In this document: one piece after another, positions 34,109 through 34,756 of the stretch
Numbering within the stretch: the stretch's first letter is position 1
Layout: every line of letters begins with the position of its first letter
Source: Rhodobiaceae bacterium
Lineage (GTDB): Bacteria > Pseudomonadota > Alphaproteobacteria > Puniceispirillales > Puniceispirillaceae
Direction of reading: 5' to 3'
NCBI GenBank assembly: GCA_018624035.1
Contig: JAAZUU010000012.1
Coordinates: 1 to 34,756, forward strand
Length of the DNA: 34,756 bases
Program-made: the position numbers and the translations under genes
The notes under the pieces: generated by a model
What the model was told of the DNA's origin: nothing
What the model saw: the letters and a program-made list of their open reading frames with translations, nothing else
Databases searched by the model: none

Positions 34109-34756
34109 ATGCTGCGCGGCGTCAAGACTGTCCTTGCAATGTCTGTCAGTCGACATAGCCGCCGCGTTCCCACTGCGTCGGGGCTCCGCATAGTCACCCT
34201 TTTTCTGGCCTGCATGGCACTGATCGGCGCGCTCGCCACCGCCGCGCCGCAGGCGCAGGCTGCCAAATATGCGGCAATTGTCATCGAGGAAACGTCGGGG
34301 CGGGTGCTGTTCGCCCGCAACGCCGACAAGACGCGCTATCCGGCATCGCTGACCAAGATCATGACACTCTATCTGCTGTTCGAGGAGCTTGAATCCGGCC
34401 GCGTGTCGATGTCGACAAGAATGCCCGTCTCGCGCGTTGCGGCCAGCCGTTCACCCTCGAAGCTCTATCTTCGCCAGGGTCAGAGCATTTCGGTCAAGGA
34501 TGCGATTTTTGCGCTGATCACGAAATCAGCCAATGACGTGGCCACCGTGGTGGCCGAGAAACTGTCGGGAACCGAGCGCGAATTCGGCAAGCGGATGACG
34601 CGCAAGGCACGCGCCCTTGGAATGACACGCACCACCTTCCGCAACGCCTCGGGCCTGCCGAACCGCCAGCAGCGCTCGACGGCGCGTGACATGGCGCGGC
34701 TTGCCATCGCCATCCGGCGCGATTTTCCCCAATATTTTGATTTCTTCTCCACCACC
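34109..34756 (+). CDS. D-alanyl-D-alanine carboxypeptidase (S11 family), 3'-truncated by window edge
   Basis: Low-molecular-mass PBP (DacA/PBP5 type) that trims the terminal D-Ala of peptidoglycan stems in the periplasm. Absent from the ORF track because no stop lies in the window; 216 codons are open. The signal peptide has a long basic n-region (MLRGVKTVLAMSVSRHSRRV) and a hydrophobic core (IVTLFLACMALIGALATAAP) ending QAQA. The catalytic SxxK is SLTK in RYPASLTKIMTLYLLF, and the SxN motif is SAN in ITKSANDVATVVAEKL; the KTG motif would lie beyond the edge. I chose ATG 34109 because GGAG precedes it and the candidate promoter lies just upstream; in-frame ATGs at 34043, 34064 and 34094 are alternatives. 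Divergent from clpS. Confidence 0.92.
   Translation, partial: MLRGVKTVLAMSVSRHSRRVPTASGLRIVTLFLACMALIGALATAAPQAQAAKYAAIVIEETSGRVLFARNADKTRYPASLTKIMTLYLLFEELESGRVSMSTRMPVSRVAASRSPSKLYLRQGQSISVKDAIFALITKSANDVATVVAEKLSGTEREFGKRMTRKARALGMTRTTFRNASGLPNRQQRSTARDMARLAIAIRRDFPQYFDFFSTT

Overview
The window is a GC-rich (roughly 60%), densely packed chromosomal segment from an alphaproteobacterium. The evidence is a bacterial NDUFA12-type complex I accessory protein next to mlaD and a DUF2155 gene, an aroQ-accB-accC-aat run, a long cobalamin-dependent ribonucleotide reductase, an RNase E ending in a GWW motif, and the clpS-clpA/dac arrangement. A Rhodospirillales- or SAR116-like member is plausible, but the sequence alone does not fix the genus. 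I see no phage, IS element, CRISPR array, tRNA or rRNA. Almost everything is core housekeeping.

Layout. 1-1.9 kb (minus): cysE, then a cysteine desulfurase cut by the window edge; this is cysteine supply and sulfur mobilisation. 2.0-3.9 kb (plus): an alpha/beta hydrolase and tyrS, divergent from cysE. 3.9-8.0 kb (minus): a 1356-residue AsmA/YhdP-like envelope protein. 8.2-8.6 kb (plus): a Bcp/PrxQ peroxiredoxin lacking the usual resolving Cys. 8.6-13.8 kb (minus): prfB, a class A PBP (PBP1A) and an AMIN/Amidase_3 murein amidase. 13.8-16.7 kb (plus): rne behind a leader of about 390 nt. 16.8-17.9 kb (minus): a class I/II aminotransferase. 18.1-23.4 kb (plus): M48 metalloprotease with TPR-like tail, DsbA-like thioredoxin-fold protein, aroQ, accB, accC and aat. 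23.4-24.6 kb (minus): NDUFA12, mlaD, DUF2155. 25.0-28.6 kb (plus): nrdJ with a strong terminator. 28.7-29.3 kb: an unusually structured, nearly gene-free stretch leading into a 76-codon putative lipoprotein. 29.4-31.2 kb (plus): RidA-family protein and a FemAB/GNAT-like (DUF482) protein. 31.2-33.8 kb (minus): clpS-clpA. 34.1 kb to the end (plus): a D,D-carboxypeptidase cut by the window edge.

The genes group into envelope and murein maintenance (PBP1A, amidase, DD-carboxypeptidase, AsmA-like, MlaD, M48 protease, DsbA-like), fatty-acid and shikimate entry (accBC, aroQ), translation and N-degron proteolysis (tyrS, prfB, aat, clpS, clpA) and RNA/nucleotide metabolism (rne, nrdJ). Aat adds N-degrons that ClpS delivers to ClpA, so both ends of that pathway are here, about 10 kb apart.

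The parts least explained by known genes are non-coding: (i) the 28.8-29.03 kb structured leader before the small lipoprotein; (ii) four perfect 13-bp tandem repeats that supply the ribosome binding site of aat; (iii) the nrdJ upstream region, with palindromes over a promoter and a C8-loop hairpin; (iv) the long rne leader; (v) 20-bp-phased A-tracts upstream of the dac promoter. I did not find a convincing new multi-gene system.
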